Below the pieces are notes generated by a model that saw nothing but the letters and a program-made list of their open reading frames with translations, had not been told where the DNA came from and ran no database searches. A DNA stretch of 6,938 nucleotides, from positions 1 to 6,938 of the forward strand of contig JAGWZT010000103.1 of NCBI GenBank assembly GCA_018971925.1, read 5' to 3'. The DNA comes from Lysobacteraceae bacterium. GTDB lineage: Bacteria > Pseudomonadota > Gammaproteobacteria > Xanthomonadales > Rhodanobacteraceae. Below, piece after piece: positions 1-6,422 of the stretch (position 1 is its first letter; each line of letters begins with the position of its first letter). The translations under genes and the position numbers were made by a program.

Positions 1-903
1 AACCCGCGTTACAGCGGCGATCTCGCGCACACCCAGGCGGGCGTGGTGGTGCTGCGCGCCGAGCATGCCGATGCGAGCCGCGTGCCGGTGCTGGTCGCGA
101 AGGATCCCTATCTCGCCTACGCGCGCATCGCGGCACTGTTCGAGCACACGCCCGCGCCTGCCCCGGGCATCCATCCGGGCGCGGTGGTCGCGGCGAACGC
201 GCGCGTGGCCGCCACGGCCAGCATCGGGCCGGGTTGCGTGATCGAAACCGGTGCGATCGTCGAAGCCGGCGCCATCCTTGGCCCGCATTGCGTTGTTGGC
301 CCGGATTGCACGGTTGGCACGCAATCACGCCTCGGCGCGCACGTGACGCTGGTGACCCGCGTCGTGCTCGGCAAGCGGGTGATCGTCCACGCCGGCGCGG
401 TGCTGGGTGCCGACGGCTTTGGTCTTGCACGCGACCTGGACGGCTGGGTCAAGGTGCCGCAGCTCGGCGGTGTGCGGATCGGCGATGACTGCGAAATCGG
501 TGCGAACACGACCATCGACCGTGGCGCGCTGGAGGACACGGTGTTGGAGGAAGACGTGCGCCTCGACAACCAGATCCAGATCGCTCACAACGTCCGCATC
601 GGGGCACACAGCGCGCTGGCGGGCTGCGCGGCGGTCGCAGGCAGCGCGACAATCGGCCGCAACTGCCTGATCGGCGGCAGCGCGGGCGTGTTGGGCCACC
701 TCGAAGTGGCCGACGGCGTTACCATCACGGCGATGACCCTGGTGACCCATTCGATACGCGAACCGGGCGTGTATTCTTCCGGCGCGCCCATCGAGGAAAA
801 CCGCGCATGGCGTCGCAACGCCGCGCGCATGCGCCAACTGGATGCCATGGCGCGTCGCATTACGGAACTCGAAAAGCAACTTAGAAAACCGAGGAGCCCT
901 TGA
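1..903 (+). CDS. lpxD: UDP-3-O-(3-hydroxyacyl)glucosamine N-acyltransferase LpxD, 5'-truncated by window edge
   Basis: Third step of cytoplasmic lipid A synthesis: transfers a 3-hydroxyacyl chain from ACP to the 2-amino group of UDP-3-O-acylglucosamine. The frame is open from base 1 with no start in the window. The first codons (NPRYSGDLAHTQAGVVVLR) match the inner part of the LpxD N-terminal uridine-binding domain, so roughly 40 residues are missing and 300 remain. An ATG at 43 is internal to that domain and is not the start. From about residue 55 the protein is a left-handed beta-helix of hexapeptide repeats (IGPGCV, VEAGAI, IGDDCE and similar). The catalytic-type motif QIAHNV has its His codon at 586-588, equivalent to E. 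coli His239. The C-terminus has the family signature EPGVYSSGAPI followed by a helical tail. It is the first gene of the operon segment seen here. Identification is secure. Confidence 0.97.
   Translation, partial: NPRYSGDLAHTQAGVVVLRAEHADASRVPVLVAKDPYLAYARIAALFEHTPAPAPGIHPGAVVAANARVAATASIGPGCVIETGAIVEAGAILGPHCVVGPDCTVGTQSRLGAHVTLVTRVVLGKRVIVHAGAVLGADGFGLARDLDGWVKVPQLGGVRIGDDCEIGANTTIDRGALEDTVLEEDVRLDNQIQIAHNVRIGAHSALAGCAAVAGSATIGRNCLIGGSAGVLGHLEVADGVTITAMTLVTHSIREPGVYSSGAPIEENRAWRRNAARMRQLDAMARRITELEKQLRKPRSP
890..903 (+). promoter_or_regulatory. Strong Shine-Dalgarno-like GAGGAG at the end of lpxD
   Basis: GAGGAG at 890-895 lies 8 bases before an ATG at 904 that directly follows the lpxD stop (TGA 901-903). 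It is a better ribosome site than those at most junctions of this operon. Today it would serve the 84-codon frame at 904. It may be the ancestral fabZ ribosome site, now separated from fabZ by the 904-1154 insert; that is inference. Confidence 0.4.
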
Positions 904-1154
904 ATGGCCGTCGCCAGCGAAGGCAGATTGCGTGACGCCGGAGCGCAGCAAGCGGAGCGTACACGCCAGTACGTGAGCATAACTCGGCGCGTCCGTGCCT
1001 CGCCCTCCGGGCCATTCGCTTCGCGAATGTTCGCTCCGGCATTCCCGGATCGAGTCCGGGACAGGCACTGCCTCCACAGTGCGAGCACCGCCGGCGCGCA
1101 AGCTGCCAAGTGCAGCAGGTCATTCATGGGCGACAAAACCAAGGAACGCAACCA
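904..1154 (+). repeat. Stem-loop-rich insert between lpxD and fabZ
   Basis: This is the only long intergenic stretch in an otherwise overlapping operon. It contains several exact inverted repeats: CGTAC 958-962 with GTACG 969-973; ATTCGC 1014-1019 with GCGAAT 1023-1028 (3-base loop); TCCCGGA 1043-1049 with TCCGGGA 1055-1061 (5-base loop). Longer-range pairs are GCCGGAGCG 937-945 with CGCTCCGGC 1032-1040, and GAATGGCC 902-909 with GGCCATTC 1010-1017. The look is that of a REP-type or other dispersed intergenic repeat, possibly composite. Whether it recurs elsewhere in the genome cannot be seen here. No -10/-35 promoter is evident in it. Confidence 0.45.
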
Positions 1155-1158
1155 ATGA
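904..1158 (+). CDS. Possible 84-residue protein of unknown function in the lpxD-fabZ gap (doubtful)
   Basis: I do not recognise this product. In its favour, the ATG follows the lpxD stop directly, has GAGGAG 8 bases upstream, and the frame stays open across the whole gap to end in an ATGA overlap with the fabZ start (TGA 1156-1158). Against it, the product is arginine- and alanine-rich with no domain, signal peptide or membrane segment, and it contains codons rare in the neighbours (AGA, ATA, AGG). By hand count about 70% of third positions are G/C, which looks lower than in the adjoining genes. The DNA is also full of stem-loops, as expected of a non-coding dispersed repeat. If translated, it could keep fabZ translationally coupled to lpxD. 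It may equally be a chance open frame through repeat DNA. Confidence 0.2.
   Translation: MAVASEGRLRDAGAQQAERTRQYVSITRRVRASPSGPFASRMFAPAFPDRVRDRHCLHSASTAGAQAAKCSRSFMGDKTKERNQ
1141..1154 (+). promoter_or_regulatory. fabZ ribosome binding site
   Basis: AAGGAA at 1141-1146 stands 8 bases before the ATG at 1155. This decides the fabZ start there over the in-frame ATG at 1110, which would add 15 residues (MQQVIHGRQNQGTQP) that lie in the stem-loop insert and are unlike FabZ N-termini. Confidence 0.6.
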
Positions 1159-1622
1159 ACCCCACCACTGCCCCCGTGACCCTGCCGGTCGATGCGGAAC
1201 GGATCGCGGCCATCCTGCCGCACCGCTACCCCTTCCTGCTGGTCGATCGGGTGGTCGAACTCGATGCCGGCAAGAGCATCGTCGCGCTGAAGAATGTCAC
1301 GCTCAACGAACCGTTCTTCACCGGTCATTTCCCGGGTCATCCGGTGATGCCGGGCGTGCTCATCGTCGAGGCGCTGGCGCAGGCTTCGGGGCTGCTGCTG
1401 GGCCTTTCGGGCACCCATGCGGACAAGGAAAACTGCATCTTCTACCTCGCCAAGGTCGACAACGCGCGCTTCCTCAGGCCCGTCGTGCCCGGCGACCAAC
1501 TGCGGCTGGAGGTGCAACTGAAGCGCCTGATCCGCGGCATGGGCATCTTCACCGCGCGCGCGGTGGTCGATGGCAAGGAAGCCGCGACCTGCGAGCTGAT
1601 GTGCGCGGAATCCACGCGGTGA
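1155..1622 (+). CDS. fabZ: (3R)-hydroxyacyl-ACP dehydratase FabZ
   Basis: Dehydrates 3-hydroxyacyl-ACP to trans-2-enoyl-ACP in type II fatty acid elongation, and so competes with LpxA/LpxD for 3-hydroxyacyl-ACP. The 155-residue product has the usual hot-dog fold length. Family motifs are LPHRYPFLLVDRV (residues 21-33) and the active-site stretch GHFPGHPVMPGV with His58, followed 14 residues later by Glu72 in IVEALAQ. This is the His/Glu pair spacing known from Pseudomonas aeruginosa FabZ (His49/Glu63). The start at 1155 is supported by its ribosome site and by the family N-terminus. Its stop overlaps the lpxA GTG start by GTGA (1619-1622), so the two are probably translationally coupled. No terminator separates it from lpxA. 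Confidence 0.97.
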   Translation: MNPTTAPVTLPVDAERIAAILPHRYPFLLVDRVVELDAGKSIVALKNVTLNEPFFTGHFPGHPVMPGVLIVEALAQASGLLLGLSGTHADKENCIFYLAKVDNARFLRPVVPGDQLRLEVQLKRLIRGMGIFTARAVVDGKEAATCELMCAESTR

Positions 1623-2407
1623 ATCCCGCCAGGCCCAACATCCACCCGACCGCCATCGTCGATCCGGGCGCCAGGCTTGCCGACGACGTGACCGTGGGCC
1701 CGCTGACCGTGATCGGCGCGGAAGTGGAGGTCGGGCCGGGGTGCCGCATCGGCGCGCATGCGCTGCTGCAGGGCCCCACGCGGATCGGGCGCGACAACCG
1801 CATCGATGCCTACGCCTCGATCGGTGGCGATCCGCAGGACAAGAAATACAAGGGTGAACGCAGCGAACTCGTGATCGGCGACGGCAACACCTTCCACGAG
1901 TTCGTCACGATCAACCGCGGCACCGCCGAGGGCGGCGGCGTCACGCGCATCGGCGACGACAACTGGATCATGGCCTACGTGCACGTGGCGCACGACTGCT
2001 CCATCGGCAGCCATACCATTTTCGCCAACAACGCCACCCTCGCCGGCCACGTCGAAATCGGCGATTGGGTCGTGCTGGGAGGATTCGCCGGCGTGCATCA
2101 GTTCTGCAAGGTTGGTGCACATGCCTTCGCGGCCATGTATTCCGCGATCAACCGCGACGTGCCACCGTTCATTTATGTCGCGGGCCAGTTCGCGGCGCCG
2201 CGCGGCGTCAACGCCGAAGGCCTGAAACGGCGTGGCTTCGACGCCGAACGCATCGGCGCCATCAAACGCGCCTACCGCACCCTCTACATGTCGCACAAGA
2301 CGCTCGAAGAGGCCCGCGCAGCTCTCACCGAACAAGTGTCCGCCAGCCCGGATGTGCGCGCATTCTGCGATTTCATCGACCGCAGTGAGCGATCGCTGGT
2401 GCGTTGA
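1619..2407 (+). CDS. lpxA: Acyl-ACP--UDP-N-acetylglucosamine O-acyltransferase LpxA
   Basis: First step of lipid A synthesis: moves a 3-hydroxyacyl chain from ACP to the 3-OH of UDP-GlcNAc in the cytoplasm, as a trimer of left-handed beta-helices. A GTG start at 1619 overlaps the fabZ stop and gives 262 residues, the same length as E. coli LpxA, with matching residue numbering. His122 and catalytic His125 lie in VHVAHDC, with His144 in LAGH and His160 in AGVHQF. An in-frame GTG at 1601 would add six residues and is less likely. The family signature NAEGLKRRGF follows before the helical C-terminal domain. Position 173, the acyl-chain ruler residue (Gly in E. coli), is Met here, as at the equivalent Met169 of P. 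aeruginosa. This predicts a shorter chain, around C10-C11, than the C14 of E. coli. Confidence 0.97.
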   Translation: MNPARPNIHPTAIVDPGARLADDVTVGPLTVIGAEVEVGPGCRIGAHALLQGPTRIGRDNRIDAYASIGGDPQDKKYKGERSELVIGDGNTFHEFVTINRGTAEGGGVTRIGDDNWIMAYVHVAHDCSIGSHTIFANNATLAGHVEIGDWVVLGGFAGVHQFCKVGAHAFAAMYSAINRDVPPFIYVAGQFAAPRGVNAEGLKRRGFDAERIGAIKRAYRTLYMSHKTLEEARAALTEQVSASPDVRAFCDFIDRSERSLVR

Positions 2408-3583
2408 ATGGAACCCCGCATCGGCTCGCGCGTGTTCGCGGTGGTCGCGGGTGAGGATTCCGGCGACCTGCTTGGTGCCGAGTTGATCGACGCATTGCGC
2501 GCCAATCACCCGAATGCGAAATTCGTGGGCGTGGGCGGCCCGCGCATGCGTGCGGCGGGGCTGGATGCCTGGCACGACATTTCCGAGCTGTCGGTGATGG
2601 GCCTTGCCGAAGTGTTGCGCCACCTGCCCCGCTTGCTGCGGCTGCGGACGTCGCTCGCACGCCGGTTGATCGCATTGCGGCCGGACGTGTTCATCGGCAT
2701 CGACGCGCCCGATTTCAATTTCGGCCTCGAAAAGAAATTGAAGCACGCCGGCATCCCCACCGTGCACTACGTCAGCCCGTCGATCTGGGCGTGGCGCGAA
2801 AGGCGCGCCGAAAAGATCGGGCGATCCGCCGACAGCGTGCTGTGCCTGTTCCCCATGGAGCCGGCGCTGTACGCGAAGCACGGGGTGAATGCGAGATTTG
2901 TCGGCCATCCGTTGGCGGACCGCTTCCCGCTCGTGCCCGACCGCAAGGCCGCCCGGCGCGAGCTTGGACTGGACGCCGACGCTCCCGTGCTCGCCGTGCT
3001 GCCCGGCAGCAGGTTGTCGGAAATCCACCGGCTGGGTGCAATCTTCCTGGACGCGGCGCAACGGGTCGCAACTGAAATTCCCAACCTGCAGGTGGTGATT
3101 CCGGCCGCCAACGCCCGCTGCCGCGCGGCACTGGAAAAATTGCAGCGCGAACCCGGCCCAGTGCTGGTCGACGGCCATGCGCATCGCGCCATGGCGGCGG
3201 CCGACGTGGTCTTGCTGGCGTCGGGTACCGCCGCGCTCGAGGCCATGCTGGCGAAACGCCCGATGGTGGTCGGCTACCGCATCGCGCCGCTCACGCACGC
3301 GCTGGTCAAGGGTCTGGGCATGCTCAAGACGAACGTGTATGCGCTGCCCAACGTGCTCGCTGGAAAAATGCTGGTACCGGAATTGATGCAACACGATTGC
3401 GCGCCCGAAAAACTTGCAGGCGCGGTCATCAAACTGTTCCGCGACACGACCCGGCGCGATGAACTGACGCACGAATTCGAGCGCATGCACCTCTCGCTGC
3501 ACAAGGGCGGCGGCGCGGCGGCCAGCGCCGCGCGCGCGATCGACCAGGTGGTGGCGACACGCAACGGGATGGCGGCGCCATGA
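2408..3583 (+). CDS. lpxB: Lipid A disaccharide synthase LpxB
   Basis: Joins UDP-2,3-diacylglucosamine and lipid X into the beta-1,6-linked lipid A disaccharide at the inner face of the cytoplasmic membrane. It is a GT19 family glycosyltransferase. The 391 residues are close to the usual ~380. Visible motifs in order: AGEDSGD (14-20), GVGGPRM (41-47), IDAPDFN (98-104) containing the essential Asp of the family, VSPSIWAWR (122-130), GHPLAD (166-171), LPGSR (198-202) and ASGTAALEA (271-279) in the nucleotide-sugar half. The ATG abuts the lpxA stop with no gap, and the stop overlaps the next ATG by ATGA (3580-3583). The ribosome site is weak, which fits coupling to lpxA translation. Identification is secure. 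Confidence 0.96.
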   Translation: MEPRIGSRVFAVVAGEDSGDLLGAELIDALRANHPNAKFVGVGGPRMRAAGLDAWHDISELSVMGLAEVLRHLPRLLRLRTSLARRLIALRPDVFIGIDAPDFNFGLEKKLKHAGIPTVHYVSPSIWAWRERRAEKIGRSADSVLCLFPMEPALYAKHGVNARFVGHPLADRFPLVPDRKAARRELGLDADAPVLAVLPGSRLSEIHRLGAIFLDAAQRVATEIPNLQVVIPAANARCRAALEKLQREPGPVLVDGHAHRAMAAADVVLLASGTAALEAMLAKRPMVVGYRIAPLTHALVKGLGMLKTNVYALPNVLAGKMLVPELMQHDCAPEKLAGAVIKLFRDTTRRDELTHEFERMHLSLHKGGGAAASAARAIDQVVATRNGMAAP

Positions 3584-5313
3584 ACAACACGCGCTTGCGG
3601 TTTTTCTCGTGGCGTTGCCATTACGCTTGGCTGCTCGCATTCGCCGCGGCGGTGTTCCTCGCGGCCCTGCGTTTCGGGCCGCTGGCCGAGCAGACCACCA
3701 TCGAATGCGTGTTCGCATCGCTGATCCTGGCCGGGCTGGCGCTGTTCGCGATCGCGGCCAGCGGACGCATCGCATTCGGGCTGCTTGCGGGCAGCCTGCC
3801 CATGCTGTTGCTGGTGATCGCCGCCAACCTGAAGTTCAGGTACCTCTCGACGCCCCTGCTGGCACCGGATCTCGTCTATTACTTCAACGCCGAAATCGCG
3901 CAGACGCTGCTGCGCTACCCGTTCATCATCGCGGCAATCGTGGCCGCCATCGTGCTGGTGCCGTTGCTGCTCGCGTTGCTGTGGCGAGGCGACTTCCGAC
4001 CCGGGCCAAACCTCGCGACACGCAGCGCCCGCGCTTTCGGTGTTGCCGCCGCCATCGCGCTGCTGGCCGTGACGCTGTACCCGCGCGGACCCTTCGCCGC
4101 GGTGTACGACAAGGGCATGTGGGAAGCGATGAACGACGAGAGTTTCGTGACGGATTTCGTCGTCTCGATCCGCAACGCACACGTAAGCACGCCCCGGTTC
4201 CGGACCGCGGATGCAAACCACGACGACTGGCGTGACCTGGCCTCGGGTACCGCCGCGGGCACGCGGAAACCCGACATCGTCGCGGTGCTGGAGGAAAGCA
4301 CCTTCGATCCACGCATGCTCACCGCATGCACATCCAGACTCTGCGATGCACGCATGTTCCAGCCCGACGCCGACACCATCGCGCACGGCTGGTTGAACGT
4401 CCACACCTGGGGCGGCGGAACATGGACCAGCGAGTTCGCGTTCTTTTCCGGCCTGCCGCACACCCTGTTCGGGCCTGCCGGCGTCTACGCGCCGTTCAAC
4501 CTGGCGCCGCGAATCCGCTACACGCTGCCGCGCCTGCTCGATGCCGACGGTTACCGCACGGTCGGGATCTATCCGACCGACGGTGATTTCATGAACGGCC
4601 GCGATGCCTATGCCGATTACGGGTTCGATGCGTTCTACGGCGGCCAGGAACTGAATCTCGACTGGGGCGCCACGGACGCGGATGTCTTCGCCGCCTTCGA
4701 GCGCGTATTCAAGGCCGAGAAGGCAAAGGCGAACGGCAAACCGCTGTTCGTGTTCGTGCTGACGTTGTACCAGCACGGCCCGCACATGACGCCGTTCAAC
4801 GAGATGCCCGCGCCTTACGACAAGCCGCTGTTTCCCGGCAAGCTCGCGACGAACAACAAGCCTCTGGACGACTGGTTGAACCTCAACCTCACCAATTATC
4901 TGCAACGCCTGTCGATGTCCAGCGCAGCGATGACGCAACTGGAAGCTTTCCTGCGCCGCGACGATCGTCCGGTGCTGTTGGTGCATTTCGGCGACCACCA
5001 GCCGTCGTTCGACGGTGCGATCAACGCGTTGGCCAAGACCGTGCCGCCGCAGGTTCCCGATCCGCAGTACACGACGTACTACATGCTCAAGGGCTTCAAC
5101 CTGCCGATCCGCCAGGAGAACTACCCGGTACTGGACATCGCTTACCTGGGCTCGCTGTTGCTGGATGCGGCTGGGCTGCCACGCAACCCGTTTTTTGTCG
5201 CCAACACGCTGCTGCGCGACCGCTGCGATGGCCATGATCTCGACTGCCGCAACGCTGCGCTGCGCGATTCGTACCGTGCATGGGTGTTCGGCCACCTGGA
5301 TGATTTGAAATGA
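3580..5313 (+). CDS. LTA-synthase/phosphoglycerol-transferase-like membrane sulfatase-fold enzyme
   Basis: A 577-residue inner-membrane protein with five predicted helices (about 15-33, 43-60, 64-83, 113-135, 151-167), then a large domain, from about 230, of the alkaline phosphatase/sulfatase superfamily, expected in the periplasm. By comparison with LtaS of Staphylococcus, Glu239 (LEEST) is a metal ligand, Thr281 in GGGTWTSEF the nucleophile, His399 in LYQHGP a substrate residue, and Asp472-His473 (FGDHQP) metal ligands. Cys250/Cys255 and Cys549/Cys556 are close pairs that could form disulfides. The architecture fits transfer of a phospho-head group (phosphoglycerol or phosphoethanolamine) from a phospholipid to an envelope glycan or lipid. 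The acceptor is not shown by sequence. ATGA overlaps with lpxB upstream and rnhB downstream place it firmly in the lipid A operon, so lipid A or LPS is a reasonable candidate acceptor. A hydrolytic sulfatase is less likely because no Cys/Ser sulfatase signature is present. Confidence 0.85.
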   Translation: MNNTRLRFFSWRCHYAWLLAFAAAVFLAALRFGPLAEQTTIECVFASLILAGLALFAIAASGRIAFGLLAGSLPMLLLVIAANLKFRYLSTPLLAPDLVYYFNAEIAQTLLRYPFIIAAIVAAIVLVPLLLALLWRGDFRPGPNLATRSARAFGVAAAIALLAVTLYPRGPFAAVYDKGMWEAMNDESFVTDFVVSIRNAHVSTPRFRTADANHDDWRDLASGTAAGTRKPDIVAVLEESTFDPRMLTACTSRLCDARMFQPDADTIAHGWLNVHTWGGGTWTSEFAFFSGLPHTLFGPAGVYAPFNLAPRIRYTLPRLLDADGYRTVGIYPTDGDFMNGRDAYADYGFDAFYGGQELNLDWGATDADVFAAFERVFKAEKAKANGKPLFVFVLTLYQHGPHMTPFNEMPAPYDKPLFPGKLATNNKPLDDWLNLNLTNYLQRLSMSSAAMTQLEAFLRRDDRPVLLVHFGDHQPSFDGAINALAKTVPPQVPDPQYTTYYMLKGFNLPIRQENYPVLDIAYLGSLLLDAAGLPRNPFFVANTLLRDRCDGHDLDCRNAALRDSYRAWVFGHLDDLK

Positions 5314-5897
5314 CCGGCTACATCGCCGGCGTGGATGAAGCCGGCCGCGGGCCGCTCGCGGGGCCCGTGGCCGTGGCCGCCGTGATCCTCGATCCCGTGC
5401 GCCCCATCGAGGGACTCGCCGACTCCAAGCAGCTTTCGGCCAGGCGCCGTGAAGCGCTGTATGCGTTGATCGTCGAACGCGCGATCGCGCACGCGGTCGT
5501 GTGCGTGGAAGCCGTCGAGATCGACCGCGTCAACATCCTCAATGCGACATTGTCCGGCATGACCCGCGCGCTCGAAATGCTCGTGCTCCCGCCCGCACTC
5601 GCCCTGATCGACGGCAACCGCCTTCCCAAGACACTGCCCTGTCCCGCACGCGCCATCGTCGGCGGTGACGCCAGCGAACCCGCGATCAGCGCGGCGTCGA
5701 TCCTCGCGAAAGTCACCCGCGACCGCATTCTATGCGACTACGACACCCGCTGGCCCGGTTACGGTTTCGCACGACACAAGGGCTACCCGGCGCCCGCCCA
5801 CCTCGAAGCCCTGCGGCGGTTGGGGCCCTGCCCCGAACATCGGCGCAGCTTCGCGCCGGTACGTGAGGTCTGCCTTGTAGCGTCCACCAAAGCGTAG
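5310..5897 (+). CDS. rnhB: Ribonuclease HII
   Basis: Cuts RNA in RNA-DNA hybrids, including single ribonucleotides misincorporated in DNA. The 195-residue product begins with the family signature GVDEAGRGPLAGPV. Asp9, Glu10, Asp101 (LIDGNRLP) and Asp120 (GGDASEPAISAASILAKV) correspond to the four acidic catalytic residues of E. coli RNase HII (16, 17, 108, 126). DSKQLS and the HKGYPAPAH segment also fit. The ATG overlaps the stop of the preceding transferase gene by ATGA (5310-5313). The extreme C-terminus (about REVCLVASTKA) runs up to the edge of the cassette array and ends only 3 bases from the convergent stop of the first cassette ORF. The last few residues may therefore have been altered by rearrangement there. 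No rho-independent terminator with a T-tract is visible after it. Confidence 0.96.
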   Translation: MTGYIAGVDEAGRGPLAGPVAVAAVILDPVRPIEGLADSKQLSARRREALYALIVERAIAHAVVCVEAVEIDRVNILNATLSGMTRALEMLVLPPALALIDGNRLPKTLPCPARAIVGGDASEPAISAASILAKVTRDRILCDYDTRWPGYGFARHKGYPAPAHLEALRRLGPCPEHRRSFAPVREVCLVASTKA

Positions 5898-5900
5898 GAA

Positions 5901-6347
5901 CTATCGCGTCCGCTTGGACGAATGGTTAGAGGGCACCTGTCGCGACGCAGCGCGCTCTGCTTTCAAGGACAATGGCACGTACTCCTCTGCCGTTGCACCG
6001 TCGAGAACTGCTCTGAACTCCGGGCTTGCAAAAAGTTTGCGAGCGTCGGGTCGCTTGAGTTTCGAGAGCAACCGCAGGTAGTCCTCGAATGCTGCGCTGT
6101 TTGTCAGCCAGATTGCAGGAACTGGCGCAGTGTCAAAAGGACGCTGGCAATCGAATTTAGGAAGAAGTTGGGTGAACGACTGGACGAACTTCTCGCAGCT
6201 TCCATTCTGGAAGCCATGGCTGCACTCGTGGTAGCTAGCGTCGAGCCCTGGTAGCAGCCGGCCGGCGGGACAGGTCACGTTGGCAGCATGGGCGGCCGAT
6301 ACGGATAGCGCGGTAGCGAGAACAAGTTGTGCTGCACGAGACTTCAC
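5901..6347 (-). CDS. Cassette-borne secreted protein of unknown function with four cysteines
   Basis: I do not recognise a family. The GTG at 6347-6345 lies 10 bases after the GTTAG of the upstream attC, with AGAGGG in that R' box as ribosome site. This gives 148 residues beginning with a clear Sec signal (KSRAAQLVLATALSVSAAHA, likely cut before ANVTC). The mature part has Cys26, Cys42, Cys51 and Cys68, consistent with two disulfides in the periplasm, then an aromatic- and charge-rich, probably helical half (about 84-130). The last nine residues (SNHSSKRTR) are encoded by the degenerate attC itself, so the native C-terminus may have been shorter or different before the site was truncated. The same frame is open upstream to 6704, but that part runs through an attC and is not the gene. 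It converges on rnhB with 3 bases between stops. A cargo or envelope role is possible but unsupported. Confidence 0.7.
   Translation of the reverse strand: MKSRAAQLVLATALSVSAAHAANVTCPAGRLLPGLDASYHECSHGFQNGSCEKFVQSFTQLLPKFDCQRPFDTAPVPAIWLTNSAAFEDYLRLLSKLKRPDARKLFASPEFRAVLDGATAEEYVPLSLKAERAASRQVPSNHSSKRTR
5905..5931 (-). repeat. Degenerate attC half-site (R''-L'' arm only)
   Basis: Read on the - strand from 5931, CTCTAAC is followed by a spacer and CCAAGCGGACGCG. This aligns base for base in layout with the R''-spacer-L'' arm of the two intact sites (CTAAC, spacer, CAACCGGACGC). No matching L' and R' (GTTAG) boxes follow; the sequence instead passes straight into the end of rnhB. The local CGTCC/GGACG hairpin (5907-5920) is all that remains of structure. 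It is best read as a truncated attC left by deletion or decay. Confidence 0.6.
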
Positions 6348-6357
6348 GTAGTGCCCT

Positions 6358-6422
6358 CTAACGCCCGAGGTAACCGGCGCAACCCGCGCAGCGGGTTTGC
6401 GTCCGGTTGACCAAGTTGTTAG
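6358..6422 (-). repeat. attC recombination site (65 bp) between cassettes 1 and 2
   Basis: It is bounded by CTAAC (6358-6362) and GTTAG (6418-6422). Inner arms AACCGG (6372-6377) and CCGGTT (6403-6408) pair, followed inward by CGC/GCG and a 7-base stem AACCCGC/GCGGGTT around a GCA loop (6381-6397), with single unpaired T's at 6398 and 6402. This is the imperfect hairpin that integron integrases recognise as folded single strand. The - strand R'' box supplies the stop of the cassette 2 ORF, and the R' box lies just ahead of the cassette 1 start. Confidence 0.85.

Noticed and set aside
1043..1061. TCCCGGA/TCCGGGA stem-loop as a terminator before fabZ
   Set aside because: No T-run follows, and terminating here would cut off fabZ-lpxA-lpxB with no visible promoter downstream.
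995..1618. Open frame in phase with lpxA extending far upstream
   Set aside because: It overlaps all of fabZ out of phase; the GTG at 1619 gives the exact family length and N-terminus.
1442..3775. Very long open frame on the - strand across fabZ-lpxB
   Set aside because: Antisense shadow of GC-rich coding DNA; no domain, rich in His/Arg/Gln, and the + strand genes are certain.
3274..5295. Long - strand open frame opposite the transferase gene
   Set aside because: Same cause: low-complexity composition (Arg, Gln, Val, His) mirroring GC-biased codons on the + strand.
3580..5313. Calling the membrane enzyme a sulfatase or specifically EptA
   Set aside because: It lacks the Cys/Ser-x-Pro/Ala-x-Arg sulfatase signature, and its GGGTWTSEF nucleophile motif is closer to LTA synthases than to EptA; the acceptor is not known.
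5907..5920. CGTCC-GCTT-GGACG hairpin as a terminator for rnhB
   Set aside because: Only a 5-base stem without a T-tract on either strand; better explained as part of the attC remnant.
5922..6254. + strand open frame across cassette 1
   Set aside because: The opposite strand has a signal peptide, attC-linked start and ribosome site; this frame begins inside the half attC and has no features.
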